The notes under the pieces were generated by a model, which did no database searches, was not told the DNA's origin, and was given only the letters and a program-made list of their open reading frames with translations. From Azospirillum tabaci (GTDB lineage Bacteria; Pseudomonadota; Alphaproteobacteria; Azospirillales; Azospirillaceae): a DNA stretch of 64,000 bases. The translations under genes and the position numbers were made by a program. Below, one piece after another: positions 33,273-43,140 of this stretch (its first letter is position 1; each line of letters begins with the position of its first letter). The DNA lies in contig NZ_JACCJY010000010.1 of NCBI RefSeq assembly GCF_014596085.1, positions 78,693 through 142,692 of the forward strand. Direction: 5' to 3'.

Positions 33273-34331
33273 TCAAGTGGTCTCGCGGACCATCAGGCGA
33301 AAGCCCAGATCCACACGGCGCGGATTTTCCCGGCTTTTCGGCGTTCGGTCCGCCATGCCCGCGATCAGCAGGCGGGCCGCCTCCACGCCGATCGCGCGGC
33401 GGGGGGTGGCGACGGTGGTCAGCGGCGGGACGGTCCAGGCCGCCCCCGCCAAATCATTGAACCCGGCGACGGCCAGCCGCTCCGGCACCGGGATGCCGAG
33501 CCGTACGCATTGGAACAGCGCGCCCTGCGCCAGATCGTCGTTGCACAGGAACAGCGCGTCGGTGTCCGGATGCGCCGCCAGCGTGCGTTCCAGCAACTCC
33601 GCGCCCAGCGCGACGGAGGTGGCGTCCGGCACCATCAGTTCCAGAGCGGGGTCGTGCCGCCCGGCGTCGCGCAGCGCCTGCCGCCAGCCGTCGCAGCGCT
33701 GGCGCGTCCGCGGGTCGAGCTGCCCGGCGATCAAGCCGATCCGCCGCCGCCCCCGCGCTGCCAGATGCGCGCCGACGGCGTAACCGGCGTCGTACTGCGA
33801 GAAGCCGACCGTCTGCACCGGGCAATCGCTGTGTTCACCCTCCGCGGCCAGATCCATGGTGTGGATGACCGGGATCGTCAGGCTGCGCAGCAGGTCCCAG
33901 GTGCCCGGCGTGTGGTCGAGCCCGGTCAGTATCACTCCATCCGGATCGTGGGCGAGCTGGGTGCGCAGCACGCGCTCCTCCGCCTCCGGGCCGTAGCCGG
34001 TGATGCCGACCAGCGGCTGGTAGCCCTGCGGGCTCAGCGTCTCCTGCACGCCGGCCAGCAGATCGATGAAGACGGCGTTGGTCAGGGAGGGGATCAGCAC
34101 CGCCACCGTCATCGTCCGCGCCGAGGCCAGCGCCGAGGCCACGCGGCTGGGCACGAAGCCCAGGCGGCGGCTCGCCTCCTCGACGCGGGCGCGCACCTCC
34201 TCGCTGACCGTGTCCGGCCGGCGCAGGGCGCGGGACACGGTCATGGCGCTGACCCCGGCGGCGGCGGCGACGTCGGCCATGGTGGCGCGTCCGCTGCGCG
34301 AGGATCGGGGTTTGCGGGGGGTGGCGGTCAT
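33273..34331 (-). CDS. LacI-family regulator, gluconate repressor GntR-like
   Basis: 352 residues: HTH 18-65 (TMADVAAAAGVSAMTVSRALRRPDTVSEEVRARVEEA), hinge, and periplasmic-binding-like effector domain (~75-345). Divergent from gntK and edd, and just upstream of gnd on its own strand. The two palindromes TGTTAGCGGTAACA and TGTTACCGCTAACA near gntK closely match the known E. coli GntR operator pattern, supporting gluconate (or a phosphorylated derivative) as inducer. Confidence 0.9.
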   Translation of the reverse strand: MTATPRKPRSSRSGRATMADVAAAAGVSAMTVSRALRRPDTVSEEVRARVEEASRRLGFVPSRVASALASARTMTVAVLIPSLTNAVFIDLLAGVQETLSPQGYQPLVGITGYGPEAEERVLRTQLAHDPDGVILTGLDHTPGTWDLLRSLTIPVIHTMDLAAEGEHSDCPVQTVGFSQYDAGYAVGAHLAARGRRRIGLIAGQLDPRTRQRCDGWRQALRDAGRHDPALELMVPDATSVALGAELLERTLAAHPDTDALFLCNDDLAQGALFQCVRLGIPVPERLAVAGFNDLAGAAWTVPPLTTVATPRRAIGVEAARLLIAGMADRTPKSRENPRRVDLGFRLMVRETT

Positions 34332-34392
34332 AGGCGTTCCAGTTGTCCGGCGGCCATTATCCCGCGCTGGATTGGGCTTTACAAGCCTCGTT

Positions 34393-34406
34393 TGTTAGCG
34401 GTAACA
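34393..34406. promoter_or_regulatory. gluconate-type operator 1 (TGTTAGCGGTAACA)
   Basis: Imperfect 14-bp palindrome of the TGTTACCGGTAACA class, 45-58 bases upstream of the gntK start and 62 bases upstream of the divergent regulator gene. It probably overlaps both promoters. Confidence 0.75.
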
Positions 34407-34450
34407 TGCGCTCCTCTCCCCACTCCATTCTGTTTCGAGGACTGACCGGC

Positions 34451-35002
34451 ATGAGCCCTCTTCCGTCTCCTGATGTTACCGCTAACATGGCCGGGTCGGT
34501 GGACGCCGTCGTGGTGATGGGCGTGGCGGGTTGCGGCAAGACCTCGGTGGGGGAGGAGCTGGCCCGGCGGCTTGGCTGGCCGTTCCTGGAGGGCGACAGC
34601 TTCCACCCGCCGGAGAACATCGCGAAGATGTCCGCCGGCATCCCGCTCCAGGACGAGGACCGCTGGGGCTGGCTGGACACCATCGCCGCCCACATCGCTC
34701 TGGCGGGGGAGGCGAAGGCGCCGATCGTGGTGTCCTGCTCCGCGCTGAAGCGACGCTACCGCGAGCGGCTGAGCGCCGGCGGGACGCGCGTCCTGTTCGT
34801 TCATCTGGACGGCAGCCGGGACATCATTCATGCGCGCATGGCGCTGCGCGCCGGCCATTTCATGCCGACCGCTCTGCTCGACAGCCAGTTCGCGGCGCTG
34901 GAGCCGCTGGGGGCCGGGGAGTTCGGCATCGTCTGTGACATCGACGCCAGCCCGGCGGAGATCGCCGCCCGCGTCTCCTCCCAGATCGCCCCCGCCGCCT
35001 GA
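34451..35002 (+). CDS. gntK: gluconokinase
   Basis: 183 residues from [13 protein letters not shown] lies about ten bases upstream of this ATG. P-loop GVAGCGKTS (~24-32) and the GntK signature [31 protein letters not shown], with [12 protein letters not shown]. It phosphorylates D-gluconate to 6-phosphogluconate. A second operator (34474-34487) overlaps codons 8-13. A later ATG at 34487 would shorten the N-terminus to a more typical length but lacks a ribosome-binding site. Followed after 28 bases by edd. Confidence 0.93.
   Translation: MSPLPSPDVTANMAGSVDAVVVMGVAGCGKTSVGEELARRLGWPFLEGDSFHPPENIAKMSAGIPLQDEDRWGWLDTIAAHIALAGEAKAPIVVSCSALKRRYRERLSAGGTRVLFVHLDGSRDIIHARMALRAGHFMPTALLDSQFAALEPLGAGEFGIVCDIDASPAEIAARVSSQIAPAA
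34474..34487. promoter_or_regulatory. gluconate-type operator 2 (TGTTACCGCTAACA), inside the gntK start region
   Basis: It is the exact reverse complement of operator 1, 81 bases away centre to centre, lying within the first codons of gntK. Paired upstream and intragenic sites are typical of LacI-family repressors that loop DNA. Confidence 0.75.
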
Positions 35003-35030
35003 ACATTCTGCCGTCTGGAAGGACCACGCC

Positions 35031-36833
35031 ATGATGAGTCTTCATCCCGTCCTCGACGCCGTCACCCGCCGCATCCGGGAGCGCAGCCAACCCACCCGCG
35101 CCGCCTATCTGGAGCGTCTGCGCGCCGCCGCGGCGCAGGGGCCGCGCCGTCTGGCGCTGGGCTGCGCCAACCGGGCGCACGGCTTCGCCGGCTGCACGGC
35201 GGCGGAGGACAAGGCTGCGCTGCGCGGCGGCTCCACCCCGGCCATCGGCATCGTCACCTCCTACAACGACATGCTGTCCGCCCATCAGCCCTACGGCGAC
35301 TATCCGGAGCGGCTCAAGGCGGCGGTGCGGGCGGCGGGCGGCGTGGCCCAGGTGGCGGGCGGCGTGCCGGCGATGTGCGACGGCGTCACCCAGGGCGAGC
35401 CGGGCATGGAGCTGTCGCTGTTCTCGCGCGAGGTCATCGCCATGGGAACGGCGGTCGCCCTGTCGCACGGCACCTTCGACGGGGTGCTGTGCCTCGGCGT
35501 CTGCGACAAGATCGTTCCGGGGCTGCTGATCGGCGCGCTGTCCTTCGGCCATCTGCCCACCGTCTTCGTGCCCGCCGGGCCGATGCCCTCCGGCCTGCCC
35601 AACAAGGAGAAGGGGCGCATCCGCCAGCAATACGCGGAAGGCAAGCTGGACAAGGACGCGCTTCTGGAGGCGGAGGCCGCCTCCTACCACGCGCCGGGCA
35701 CCTGCACCTTCTACGGCACCGCCAACTCGAACCAGATGCTGGTCGAGATGATGGGGCTGCACCTGCCGGGGGCGAGCTTCGCCAACCCAGGCACGGCGCT
35801 GCGCGACGCGCTGACCGATGCGGCGGCGCGGCGGGTGGTGTCCCTGCGCACCCCCATCGGGGAGATCGTCGACGAGCGCGCCATCGTCAACGCGGTGGTC
35901 GGGCTGCTGGCGACGGGTGGGTCCACCAACCACACGCTCCATTTGCCGGCCATCGCGGCGGCGGCGGGGATCGCCCTGACCTGGGAGGACTTCGCCGAGC
36001 TGTCGGCGGTGGTGCCGCTGCTCGCCCGCGTCTACCCGAACGGCAGCGCCGACGTGAACCAGTTCGAGGCGGCGGGCGGCATGGCCTTCCTGATCGGGGA
36101 ACTGGCCGAGGCCGGCCTTCTCCATGGCGACGCCGCCACGGTGTGGGAGGACGACAGCATCGCCGCCTACCGCCGTCCGCTGCGGCTGGAGGGGGACGCG
36201 CTGGTGCGCGGCGCGGCGGTCCGGGAGAGCGCCGACCCCGCGGTGCTGGCGCCGGTCGCGTCGCCCATGGCGCCGGAGGGCGGGCTGCGCGTGCTGAGCG
36301 GGCCGCTGGGTCGCGCGGTGGTGAAGGTCTCCGCCGTGAAGCCGGACCATCGCGTGATCGAGGCGCCGGCCCGCGTCTTCACCGACCAGGAATCGGTGCA
36401 GGCGGCCTTCCGCCGCGGCGAGCTGCACCGCGACGTGGTGGTGGTGGTGCGCTTTCAGGGACCGAAGGCCAACGGCATGCCGGAACTGCACAAGCTGACG
36501 CCGCCGCTGGGCGTGCTTCAGGATCTCGGCTACCGCGTGGCGCTGGTGACGGACGGGCGGATGTCGGGGGCGTCGGGCAAGGTCCCGGCGGCCATCCACG
36601 TCACGCCGGAGGCCGCGGCGGGCGGTCCGCTGGGGCGCGTTCGCGACGGCGACCGGCTGCGGCTGGACGCCGAGCGCGGCACGCTGGAGGTGCTGGTCGA
36701 CGACGCGGAGTGGGACGCGCGCCCGCTGGCGGACGCGCCGGCCGATGCCGGTGTCGGCTGCGGGCGGGAGTTGTTCGGGGTGTTCCGCCGGGCGGTCGGC
36801 AGCGCCGAAGCCGGGGCGTCGGTGTTCGGGTGA
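35031..36833 (+). CDS. edd: 6-phosphogluconate dehydratase
   Basis: 600 residues, full length for Edd (IlvD/Edd family). Iron-sulfur ligand regions are visible: [35 protein letters not shown] and [39 protein letters not shown] and [19 protein letters not shown] are also family blocks. It makes 2-keto-3-deoxy-6-phosphogluconate, the first Entner-Doudoroff step. Operon with gntK, so probably gluconate-inducible. The aldolase gene eda is not in the window. Confidence 0.96.
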   Translation: MMSLHPVLDAVTRRIRERSQPTRAAYLERLRAAAAQGPRRLALGCANRAHGFAGCTAAEDKAALRGGSTPAIGIVTSYNDMLSAHQPYGDYPERLKAAVRAAGGVAQVAGGVPAMCDGVTQGEPGMELSLFSREVIAMGTAVALSHGTFDGVLCLGVCDKIVPGLLIGALSFGHLPTVFVPAGPMPSGLPNKEKGRIRQQYAEGKLDKDALLEAEAASYHAPGTCTFYGTANSNQMLVEMMGLHLPGASFANPGTALRDALTDAAARRVVSLRTPIGEIVDERAIVNAVVGLLATGGSTNHTLHLPAIAAAAGIALTWEDFAELSAVVPLLARVYPNGSADVNQFEAAGGMAFLIGELAEAGLLHGDAATVWEDDSIAAYRRPLRLEGDALVRGAAVRESADPAVLAPVASPMAPEGGLRVLSGPLGRAVVKVSAVKPDHRVIEAPARVFTDQESVQAAFRRGELHRDVVVVVRFQGPKANGMPELHKLTPPLGVLQDLGYRVALVTDGRMSGASGKVPAAIHVTPEAAAGGPLGRVRDGDRLRLDAERGTLEVLVDDAEWDARPLADAPADAGVGCGRELFGVFRRAVGSAEAGASVFG

Positions 36834-36850
36834 GGGCAGTCCTATTGCGG

Positions 36851-36970
36851 GTTCCCTCTCCCCCCTGGGGAGAGGGTTAGGGTGAGGGGGGTGCGCTTGT
36901 GCCGGACGTACCGCCATGCGCACCCCCTCACCAGCCCTCCGGGCCACCCTCTCCCCGGAGGGGAGAGGGC
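36851..36970. repeat. long composite GC-rich inverted repeat, copy 3
   Basis: Left arm around CCCTCTCCCCCCTGGGGAGA plus GGTGAGGGGGGTGCGC; right arm GCGCACCCCCTCACC plus CCCTCTCCCCGGAGGGGAGA. Each arm also folds on itself. It separates convergent edd and the hydratase gene. The Ctcccc/ggggagag motif differs from copies 1-2 and resembles copy 4. Confidence 0.8.
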
Positions 36971-37019
36971 TATAAAGGCCAGGGGCGAGACTACATTGCG
37001 GAGGGCGAGGGGAGTCCGA

Positions 37020-37784
37020 TCACTTCACGGTCAGCTCGTAGGTGCCCATCGTCCCGTACACGGCGACCGACGTGCTGCCCGCCGGGACCATGACGGTGCC
37101 GACGTGGGAGCCGGTGGTCACCACATCGCCGGCCTTCAGACCGCCCAGGCTGACCGCGCCGGTGTTGGCCATCCACACCAGAAGCCGCACCGGCTCGCCC
37201 GCGGAATTGCCGGCGACGGTCTCGATCTTCTGCTCGCCGTCGACGACCAGGGCCACCCGCTCCTTGAGCGGCTCCAGCGAGCGCCAATCGGCGATGGCCG
37301 GGCCGACGACCAGGGCGCCGTGGTTGAACTGGTCGGCCATGTGGCTGAACCACTCCTGCGAGCCGAAACCGGCGAAGCGCGTGTCGACGATCTCGAAGGC
37401 CGGGTGGACGGACTCCACGGCGTCGAGGACCTCCTCGCGGCTGTAGGGCTCGGCGCGGGGCGGCAGGTCCTTGGCGAACTTGTAAGCGATCTCCGCCTCC
37501 ATGCCGATGACCTGATAGTCCGCGGCGGGTAGCGTCGTCGTGTCGAAGAACAGCGTGTCGGCGTGGATGGGGGCGCGGAACGGCTCCGAATCCGGGGTGC
37601 GGGCGCCGACCTTCCAGGCGACCACCGGGCCGAGGCGGCGGGCCACGGCGTCCTGGATGGCGTAGGCCTCGGCCTCGCTGGTGGGTCGGGTCGGCAGGGC
37701 GGACAGCCAGTCGCGGCTTTTCCGCGCCTGGATCAGGGCGTCAACGGAATCGCTGAATGCGGCGTTGTTCATCTCTTCGGGCAT
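37020..37784 (-). CDS. 2-keto-4-pentenoate hydratase-like protein (FAH superfamily)
   Basis: 254 residues. Fumarylacetoacetase-fold C-terminal region with the metal-binding Glu pair in IGMEAEIAYKFAKDLP and a distal VHPAFEIVDTRFAG, as in MhpD/TesE-type hydratases and oxaloacetate-type decarboxylases. It is the last gene of the polar-amino-acid-type ABC operon, 27 bases after the LacI regulator. It probably processes a 2-oxo acid derived from the imported compound. Confidence 0.87.
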   Translation of the reverse strand: MPEEMNNAAFSDSVDALIQARKSRDWLSALPTRPTSEAEAYAIQDAVARRLGPVVAWKVGARTPDSEPFRAPIHADTLFFDTTTLPAADYQVIGMEAEIAYKFAKDLPPRAEPYSREEVLDAVESVHPAFEIVDTRFAGFGSQEWFSHMADQFNHGALVVGPAIADWRSLEPLKERVALVVDGEQKIETVAGNSAGEPVRLLVWMANTGAVSLGGLKAGDVVTTGSHVGTVMVPAGSTSVAVYGTMGTYELTVK

Positions 37785-37811
37785 TATCTTCGGGCCTTCG
37801 CTTTTCTTCGG

Positions 37812-38864
37812 TTATTGGTGCTTATCGGGTTGGACTCTCATGGCGCCGCAGGACTCGCGGATGACCAGCCGGGCGGGCAGGATCACGCGCTCCGGCGCGC
37901 CCTGCGGGTCGGCGATGCGGCGCAGCAGCAGGCGGGCGGCTTCCTGCCCGATCTGGCGGGCGGAGGTCGCGACGGTGGTCAGGGCGGGACGGCTCATCGC
38001 CGCTTCGGCCATATCGTCGAACCCTGTCACGGCGACATCGCGCCCGGCCCGGAGACCGCGGGCCTCCAGCCCCAGCATCACGCCGAACGCAACCAGATCG
38101 TTGTAACAAAGCATCGCGGTGGGCGGGTCGGCAAGATCCATCAGCGGCCCCACCGAGTCCAGCCCGCCGCGGCGGGTGGCCGGGCAGCGGACGACCAGAT
38201 CCGGGGTCAGGCCGTGGCGGCGCAGGGCCGCGGCGAAGCCGACACGGCGCCCGGCCGAGGCGGAGTGGGACAGGTTGCCGCCGACGAAGGCGATGCGGCG
38301 ATGGCCGATCCGCAGCAGATGCTCGGTCACCATCTCCATGCCGAACTCGTAATCCACCCCGGCGTAGTCGCCTTCGCGGGCGGAGACGAAGCGCAGCGCC
38401 TGGACGACGGGAAGCTGCCACTGGCGCAGCCGGTCCAGCAGGGCCGGCGAGGTTCCGGCGGCGGGGCAGAGGATCACCCCGTCGACATTCTGCTCGCGCA
38501 TGCGCTGGAGGTAGCGGTCCTGCCGCTCCCCCGATTCAGCGGTGTTGGCGAGGAAGGCGACGACCCCTTGCTCACCCAGAACGTCGTCCACCCCGGCGGT
38601 CAACTCGCCGTAGAAGGAGTTGTTGATCTCGCAGACGAGCAGGCCGACGGTGTCGGTGCGGGCGGCGCGCAGGGTCGCGGCGCCGCGGTTGTAGACATAG
38701 CCCAACGCCGCGATGGCAGCCTGCACGCGCTCCCGCGTCTCGGCGGCGACCAGCGGACTGCCGCGCAGGACGAGCGAGACGGTGGACCGCGACACCCCGG
38801 CGTGGTGTGCCACCTCCGTCAGGGTGATGCGGGCCGGTCCGCCGCGCTCGTCCAGGACGGTCAT
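37812..38864 (-). CDS. LacI-family transcriptional regulator
   Basis: 350 residues. HTH ~15-62 (ITLTEVAHHAGVSRSTVSLVLRGSPLVAAETRERVQAA), then the sugar-binding-like effector domain with HRRIAFVGGN and VAVTGFDDMAEAAMSRPALTTVATS. It sits within the operon, 12 bases after the 2-hydroxyacid dehydrogenase. The perfect palindrome ATTTGGATCGATCCAAAT upstream of the first permease gene has the central CG typical of LacI-family operators and is its likely target. Confidence 0.92.
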   Translation of the reverse strand: MTVLDERGGPARITLTEVAHHAGVSRSTVSLVLRGSPLVAAETRERVQAAIAALGYVYNRGAATLRAARTDTVGLLVCEINNSFYGELTAGVDDVLGEQGVVAFLANTAESGERQDRYLQRMREQNVDGVILCPAAGTSPALLDRLRQWQLPVVQALRFVSAREGDYAGVDYEFGMEMVTEHLLRIGHRRIAFVGGNLSHSASAGRRVGFAAALRRHGLTPDLVVRCPATRRGGLDSVGPLMDLADPPTAMLCYNDLVAFGVMLGLEARGLRAGRDVAVTGFDDMAEAAMSRPALTTVATSARQIGQEAARLLLRRIADPQGAPERVILPARLVIRESCGAMRVQPDKHQ

Positions 38865-38876
38865 TCACGCCGCCAT

Positions 38877-39815
38877 TCAGACGACGGCCGTCGGCAGCGG
38901 CTGGCCGGCGAAGAAGGCGGACAGGTTCGCCAGCACCAGATTGCCCATCGCCATGCGCGTTTCCACCGTGGCGCTCGCCTGGTGCGGCTGGAGCACGACG
39001 TTGTCCAGGCCGAACAGGGCCTCGGGCGCGTGCGGCTCGTTGGCGAAGACGTCCAGCGCGGCCCCGCCGAGACGCCCGTCGGTCAGGGCGGCGACCAACT
39101 CCGGCTCATCCACCACGGCACCGCGGGCGACGTTGACCAGCAGCCCGTCGGGACCCAGCGCCTCGATCACCGCGCGGTTGACCATGTTGCGGGCGTCCGG
39201 CCCGGCCGAGGCGGCGACGATCAGGATGTCGCTCTCCCGCGCCAGATCGACCGGGGAGGCGACGAAGCGGTAGGACACGTCGGTGCGCGGCTTGCGGTTG
39301 GTGTAGGCGATCTCCATGCCGAATCCGGCGGCGCGCTGGGCGATGGCCATACCGATGCGGCCCAGACCCAGGATTCCCAGCCGCTTGCCGGTCACCTTGC
39401 GGGCCAGCGGCAGCCCACCGCCCGGCCAGCGCCCGGCGCGCACGAAGCGGTCGCCGACCATCATGCGGCGCGACCCGGCGATCATCAGCCCGATGGCGAG
39501 ATCGGCCACGTCGTCGGTCAGCACGTCGGGCGTGTTGGTGACGCGGACGCCGCGGCCCGCCGCGTGCTTCAGGTCCACCGCGTCGGTGCCGACGCCGTTG
39601 ATCGCGACGATCCCCAGGTTCGGGCAGGCGTCCATGATCGCGTTGCTGACGCCCGTGCCGCCGCCGGTGACGACGGCGCGGACGCGCGGCCCCACCTCGG
39701 CGACCAGCCGGTCGCGGTCGGGCGCCCCGGCGAGGCGGTGGACGGTGTAGCCCGCGTCCAGCGCCGCCTCGATGTCCGGCATCATGGATTCGACGAGGAG
39801 GATCTCCGGCTTCAT
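38877..39815 (-). CDS. D-isomer-specific 2-hydroxyacid dehydrogenase
   Basis: 312 residues from the ATG (an adjoining TTG would add one residue). NAD(P) motif [21 protein letters not shown]; the basic [12 protein letters not shown] after beta-2 suggests NADPH use. Catalytic Arg/Glu/His segments are [25 protein letters not shown] and [10 protein letters not shown]. The family includes glyoxylate/hydroxypyruvate reductases. Located between the ABC ATPase and LacI genes, so it probably acts on the imported compound or its keto form. Confidence 0.92.
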   Translation of the reverse strand: MKPEILLVESMMPDIEAALDAGYTVHRLAGAPDRDRLVAEVGPRVRAVVTGGGTGVSNAIMDACPNLGIVAINGVGTDAVDLKHAAGRGVRVTNTPDVLTDDVADLAIGLMIAGSRRMMVGDRFVRAGRWPGGGLPLARKVTGKRLGILGLGRIGMAIAQRAAGFGMEIAYTNRKPRTDVSYRFVASPVDLARESDILIVAASAGPDARNMVNRAVIEALGPDGLLVNVARGAVVDEPELVAALTDGRLGGAALDVFANEPHAPEALFGLDNVVLQPHQASATVETRMAMGNLVLANLSAFFAGQPLPTAVV

Positions 39816-39839
39816 CAAAAGCGTCCTTCGTGGCGTGGC

Positions 39840-40628
39840 TCAGTGGGTGAGGATCTGGCCGAGGAAGTTGCGGGTCCGCTCGGACCTCGGATTCGTGAAG
39901 AACTCGGCGGGGGTCGCCTGCTCGACGATCTCGCCGCGGTCCATGAAGATGACGCGGTCGGCGACCGACTTGGCGAAGCCCATCTCGTGCGTGACGCACA
40001 GCATGGTCATGCCGTCCTCGGCCAGCCCGATCATGGTGTCGAGGACCTCCTTGACCATCTCGGGATCGAGCGCGGAGGTCGGCTCGTCGAACAGCATGAC
40101 CTTGGGGTTCATGCACAGCGACCGCGCGATGGCGACGCGCTGCTGCTGCCCGCCGGAGAGCTGGCCGGGGTATTTGTCCGCCTGCTCCGGGATGCGCACG
40201 CGCGCCAGATACTTCATGGCGATGTCCCGCGCCTCCTGCTTGGAGGTGCCGCGCACCCTCATGGGAGCGAGCATGCAGTTCTCGACCACGGTCAGGTGCG
40301 GGAACAGGTTGAACTGCTGGAACACCATCCCGACGTCGCGCCGCACCTGATCGAGGTGGCGGTGGTTGGCGTCGATCGTGACGCCGTTGACGGTGATCGT
40401 GCCCTTCTGGTGCTTCTCAAGCTGGTTGATGCAGCGGATCAGCGTGGACTTGCCGGAGCCCGAGGGGCCGCAGATGACGATCCGCTCGCCCTTGTGGACC
40501 TCCAGCTCGATGTCCTTCAGCACATGGAAGCTGTCGTACCATTTCTGGACGCCGGCCATGCGGATGACGACCTCACCGCTGACCGGCCGCGGCGCGGGGA
40601 CGTCCGTGGTATCGTAAGCCGAGGCCAT
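39840..40628 (-). CDS. polar amino-acid-type ABC ATPase (GlnQ-like)
   Basis: 262 residues from MASAYDTTD. Walker [11 protein letters not shown]-loop [14 protein letters not shown], signature [15 protein letters not shown], Walker [16 protein letters not shown]-loop THEMGFAK: the GlnQ/HisP pattern. A 171-base gap to the binding-protein gene upstream contains hairpin repeat copy 4. Confidence 0.94.
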   Translation of the reverse strand: MASAYDTTDVPAPRPVSGEVVIRMAGVQKWYDSFHVLKDIELEVHKGERIVICGPSGSGKSTLIRCINQLEKHQKGTITVNGVTIDANHRHLDQVRRDVGMVFQQFNLFPHLTVVENCMLAPMRVRGTSKQEARDIAMKYLARVRIPEQADKYPGQLSGGQQQRVAIARSLCMNPKVMLFDEPTSALDPEMVKEVLDTMIGLAEDGMTMLCVTHEMGFAKSVADRVIFMDRGEIVEQATPAEFFTNPRSERTRNFLGQILTH

Positions 40629-40649
40629 GGGGGACTCCTCCAAAATTGG

Positions 40650-40790
40650 CCCTCTCCCGCCCCGGGAGAGGGAAGGGACCCATGCGAAGCGTGGGAAGGG
40701 TGAGGGTGCCGCCAAGAATCAACATTTTGATCCTCGCGCTACCCTCACCCGCCCGCTTCGCGGGCACCCTCTCCCGGGGCGGGAGAGGGG
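40650..40790. repeat. long composite GC-rich inverted repeat, copy 4
   Basis: Outer arms around CCCTCTCCCGCCCCGGGAGA and the matching TCTCCCGGGGCGGGAGAGGG; inner arms GGGTGAGGGT and ACCCTCACCC around a central AT-richer loop. Sited immediately after the binding-protein gene and before the ATPase gene, within the operon, like copy 1. Confidence 0.82.
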
Positions 40791-40799
40791 ATCAAGAAC

Positions 40800-41600
40800 T
40801 TACGACTTGGTCAGCGGGGGCAGGTCGGTGCCCAGCCACTTCTTGTGGATCTCGTTCAGCTCGCCGTTCGACTTCGCGGTCTCGATGAACTCGTTGACCC
40901 ACTTCAGCAGGGCGTCCTGGCCCTTGCGCATGGCGATGCCCTGCACCTGACGGTTCAGCACGAACTTCATCTCATAGTTCGCCTGCGGGGCCAGCTTCTT
41001 GATCTCCTTGGTGACCACGTTGCTGAGGCCCAGCGCGTCCACCTGACCGGACAGCATGGCCTGCACGGCGCTGGCGTCGTCGTCGAAGCGCATGATGCGC
41101 GCGTCCTTCGGAGCGGCGGCGGTCAGGGCGTTGTCCTGGGTGCTGGCGCGGGCGACGCCGACGCGCTTGCCCGACAGCTCCGCGGCCTCCTTGATCTTGG
41201 TGTTGGCCGGGGCGACCAGACCGATCTCGATGGCGGCGTAGGGCTCGGAGAACTGCACCTGCTCGGCGCGGGCCGGGGTGATGCCCAGCGAGGCGACCAG
41301 CAGGTCCACCTTGTTGGTCAGCAGGTAGGGGATGCGGTTCGGGCCGGTGACCGGAACGATCTCCACCGGGACGCCCATGTGCTTGCCCAGCAGCTTGGCG
41401 ACGTCGGCGTCGTAGCCGTCCGGCTTGCCGTCGGCGGTGGTGATGCCGAAGGGCGGGAAGTCCACCAGCATGCCGATGGTCAGCTTGCCCTTCGACTTGA
41501 TCTCGTCGACGGTCTGGGCGGCGGCGGGAACGGCCAGGGCGACGGCGGCGGCCATCATGGCGCCGGCAACGGCGAGGCGGCGGGTGATCGACAGGCTCAT
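40800..41600 (-). CDS. polar amino-acid-type ABC substrate-binding protein
   Basis: 266 residues from MSLSITRRLAV; GAGG stands about nine bases upstream. Signal peptide with cleavage near AAAQT. SBP_bac_3 family: LTIGMLVDFPPFGITTADGKPDGYDADVAKLLG, then VDLLVASLGITPARAEQVQFSEPY. The ligand is probably an amino acid or related acid. Receptor of the operon at 37020-42995. Confidence 0.93.
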   Translation of the reverse strand: MSLSITRRLAVAGAMMAAAVALAVPAAAQTVDEIKSKGKLTIGMLVDFPPFGITTADGKPDGYDADVAKLLGKHMGVPVEIVPVTGPNRIPYLLTNKVDLLVASLGITPARAEQVQFSEPYAAIEIGLVAPANTKIKEAAELSGKRVGVARASTQDNALTAAAPKDARIMRFDDDASAVQAMLSGQVDALGLSNVVTKEIKKLAPQANYEMKFVLNRQVQGIAMRKGQDALLKWVNEFIETAKSNGELNEIHKKWLGTDLPPLTKS

Positions 41601-41646
41601 TGGGGGTTTCCTCACGGTTCTTATGAAAAGGATGTCGGCTTCGGGC

Positions 41647-42300
41647 TTAGCGGGTGGCGAGGGCGTAGCGCCGCTCCAGACGGGCGCTGAGCAGCGACAG
41701 CGGCCAGCACATCAGGAAGTAGAGCACCGCCACGATCCCGAACACCAGGAAGGGCTGGAAGGTGGCGTTGTTGACGATCTGTCCGGCGCGGGTCAGCTCG
41801 GTGAAGCCGATGATGGCGGCCAGCGAGGTGCTCTTGATGAGCTGCACGAGGAAGCCCACGGTCGGCGGCACCGCGACTTTCACCGCCTGCGGCAGGATCA
41901 CATAGCGCATCAGCCCCGGATAGCGCAGGCCGAGCGCCGAGGCGGCCTCCCACTGGCCGCGCGGCACCGCCTGGATGCAGCCGCGCCAGATCTCGCCGAG
42001 GAAGGCGCTGGCGTTCAGCGTCAGGCCCAGCGCCGCGGCGGCCCAGGGGTTGAGGTCGAGGCCCATCACCGTGGCGCCGAAGAAGACCAGGAAGAGCTGC
42101 ATCAGCAGCGGCGTGCCCTGGAACAGCTGGATGTAGCCGGTGGCGGCCAGCCGCACCGCCTTGATGTCCGAGGTGCGGGCCAGCGCGATGAACAGCCCTA
42201 CCGTGGCCCCGCCGACGAAGGCGATGGCCGACAGCGCCAGAGTCCATTGCACGGCGCTGAGAAGGAAGAGGAACTCGTTGTAACTGAAGGCGCGGATCAT
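41647..42300 (-). CDS. polar amino-acid-type ABC permease (second)
   Basis: 217 residues from MIRAFSYNEF, about five membrane helices, HisM/GlnP family. The conserved loop is WRGCIQAVPRGQWEAASALGLRYPGLMRYVILPQAVK. Fourteen bases after the first permease gene; the two form a heterodimer. Confidence 0.93.
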   Translation of the reverse strand: MIRAFSYNEFLFLLSAVQWTLALSAIAFVGGATVGLFIALARTSDIKAVRLAATGYIQLFQGTPLLMQLFLVFFGATVMGLDLNPWAAAALGLTLNASAFLGEIWRGCIQAVPRGQWEAASALGLRYPGLMRYVILPQAVKVAVPPTVGFLVQLIKSTSLAAIIGFTELTRAGQIVNNATFQPFLVFGIVAVLYFLMCWPLSLLSARLERRYALATR

Positions 42301-42314
42301 GGCTCGGCCCTCCC

Positions 42315-42995
42315 TCAGCGCCGGTCGGTGTCGTAGGCGAAGGCCAGCTTGTAGATGCCGGCGAACAGCGCGGAGAACATCATCGCCAGCGCCAGATAGA
42401 TGCCGGTGACCACGATGTAGATTTCGAAGCTGCGGAAGGTCTGCGACTGGATGTTGTTGGCGACCGAGGTCAGCTCGTCCGCCGAGATCGCCGAGACCAC
42501 GCTGGAGCTGAGCATCAGCAGGATGAACTGGCTGGTCAGCGCGGGGTAGACGGTGCGCAGCGCCGGCTTGATGACGATGTAACGGAAGACCTGCAACGGC
42601 TTCAGTCCCAGCGCCAGCCCGGCCTCGATCTGGCCTTTTTGGATCGATTCGATGCCGGCCCGGATGATCTCCGTCGCGTAGGCGCCGACATTGACCACCA
42701 TGGCGATCAGCGCGGCGAGGTCGGGCGACAGGCGGACGCCCATGGTCGGCAGGCCGAAGAAGATCAGGAAGATCTGCACCAGGAAGGGCGTGTTGCGCAC
42801 CACCTCGATGTAGGCGTTGATGATCCAGCGGATCGGCTTCGGCCCGGACGTTTTGCCGAGCGCGCAGAGGATGGCGACGATCAGGCCGAGAATCATCGCG
42901 CCGATCGACAATTGCACGGTCAGCCACGCGCCCTGGAGCAGATAGTCCCAGGAATCGATGACCGCCTTAAAATCGAAGGTGTAGTTCACGGGCAT
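42315..42995 (-). CDS. polar amino-acid-type ABC permease (first)
   Basis: 226 residues from MPVNYTFDF. A GTG two codons later (42989) is better spaced from GGAGG and could be the true start. Membrane helices and loop IRAGIESIQKGQIEAGLALGLKPLQVFRYIVIKPAL identify the HisQ/GlnP family. First gene of the operon; the LacI-type palindrome lies about 145 bases upstream. Confidence 0.92.
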   Translation of the reverse strand: MPVNYTFDFKAVIDSWDYLLQGAWLTVQLSIGAMILGLIVAILCALGKTSGPKPIRWIINAYIEVVRNTPFLVQIFLIFFGLPTMGVRLSPDLAALIAMVVNVGAYATEIIRAGIESIQKGQIEAGLALGLKPLQVFRYIVIKPALRTVYPALTSQFILLMLSSSVVSAISADELTSVANNIQSQTFRSFEIYIVVTGIYLALAMMFSALFAGIYKLAFAYDTDRR

Positions 42996-43140
42996 TCCCT
43001 CCGCATCCGGACCGGCCGCAACCAAACCGGGGCGTTGCGCGCCGCCGGTGGACGGTCCCTGTGCGGGATTCTCGTTATCGGCCTCTCGTCGTCCGGCAAC
43101 CCGCGGCGATGTCTCTGGCGCCGGATGTTGCGAAGAACCT

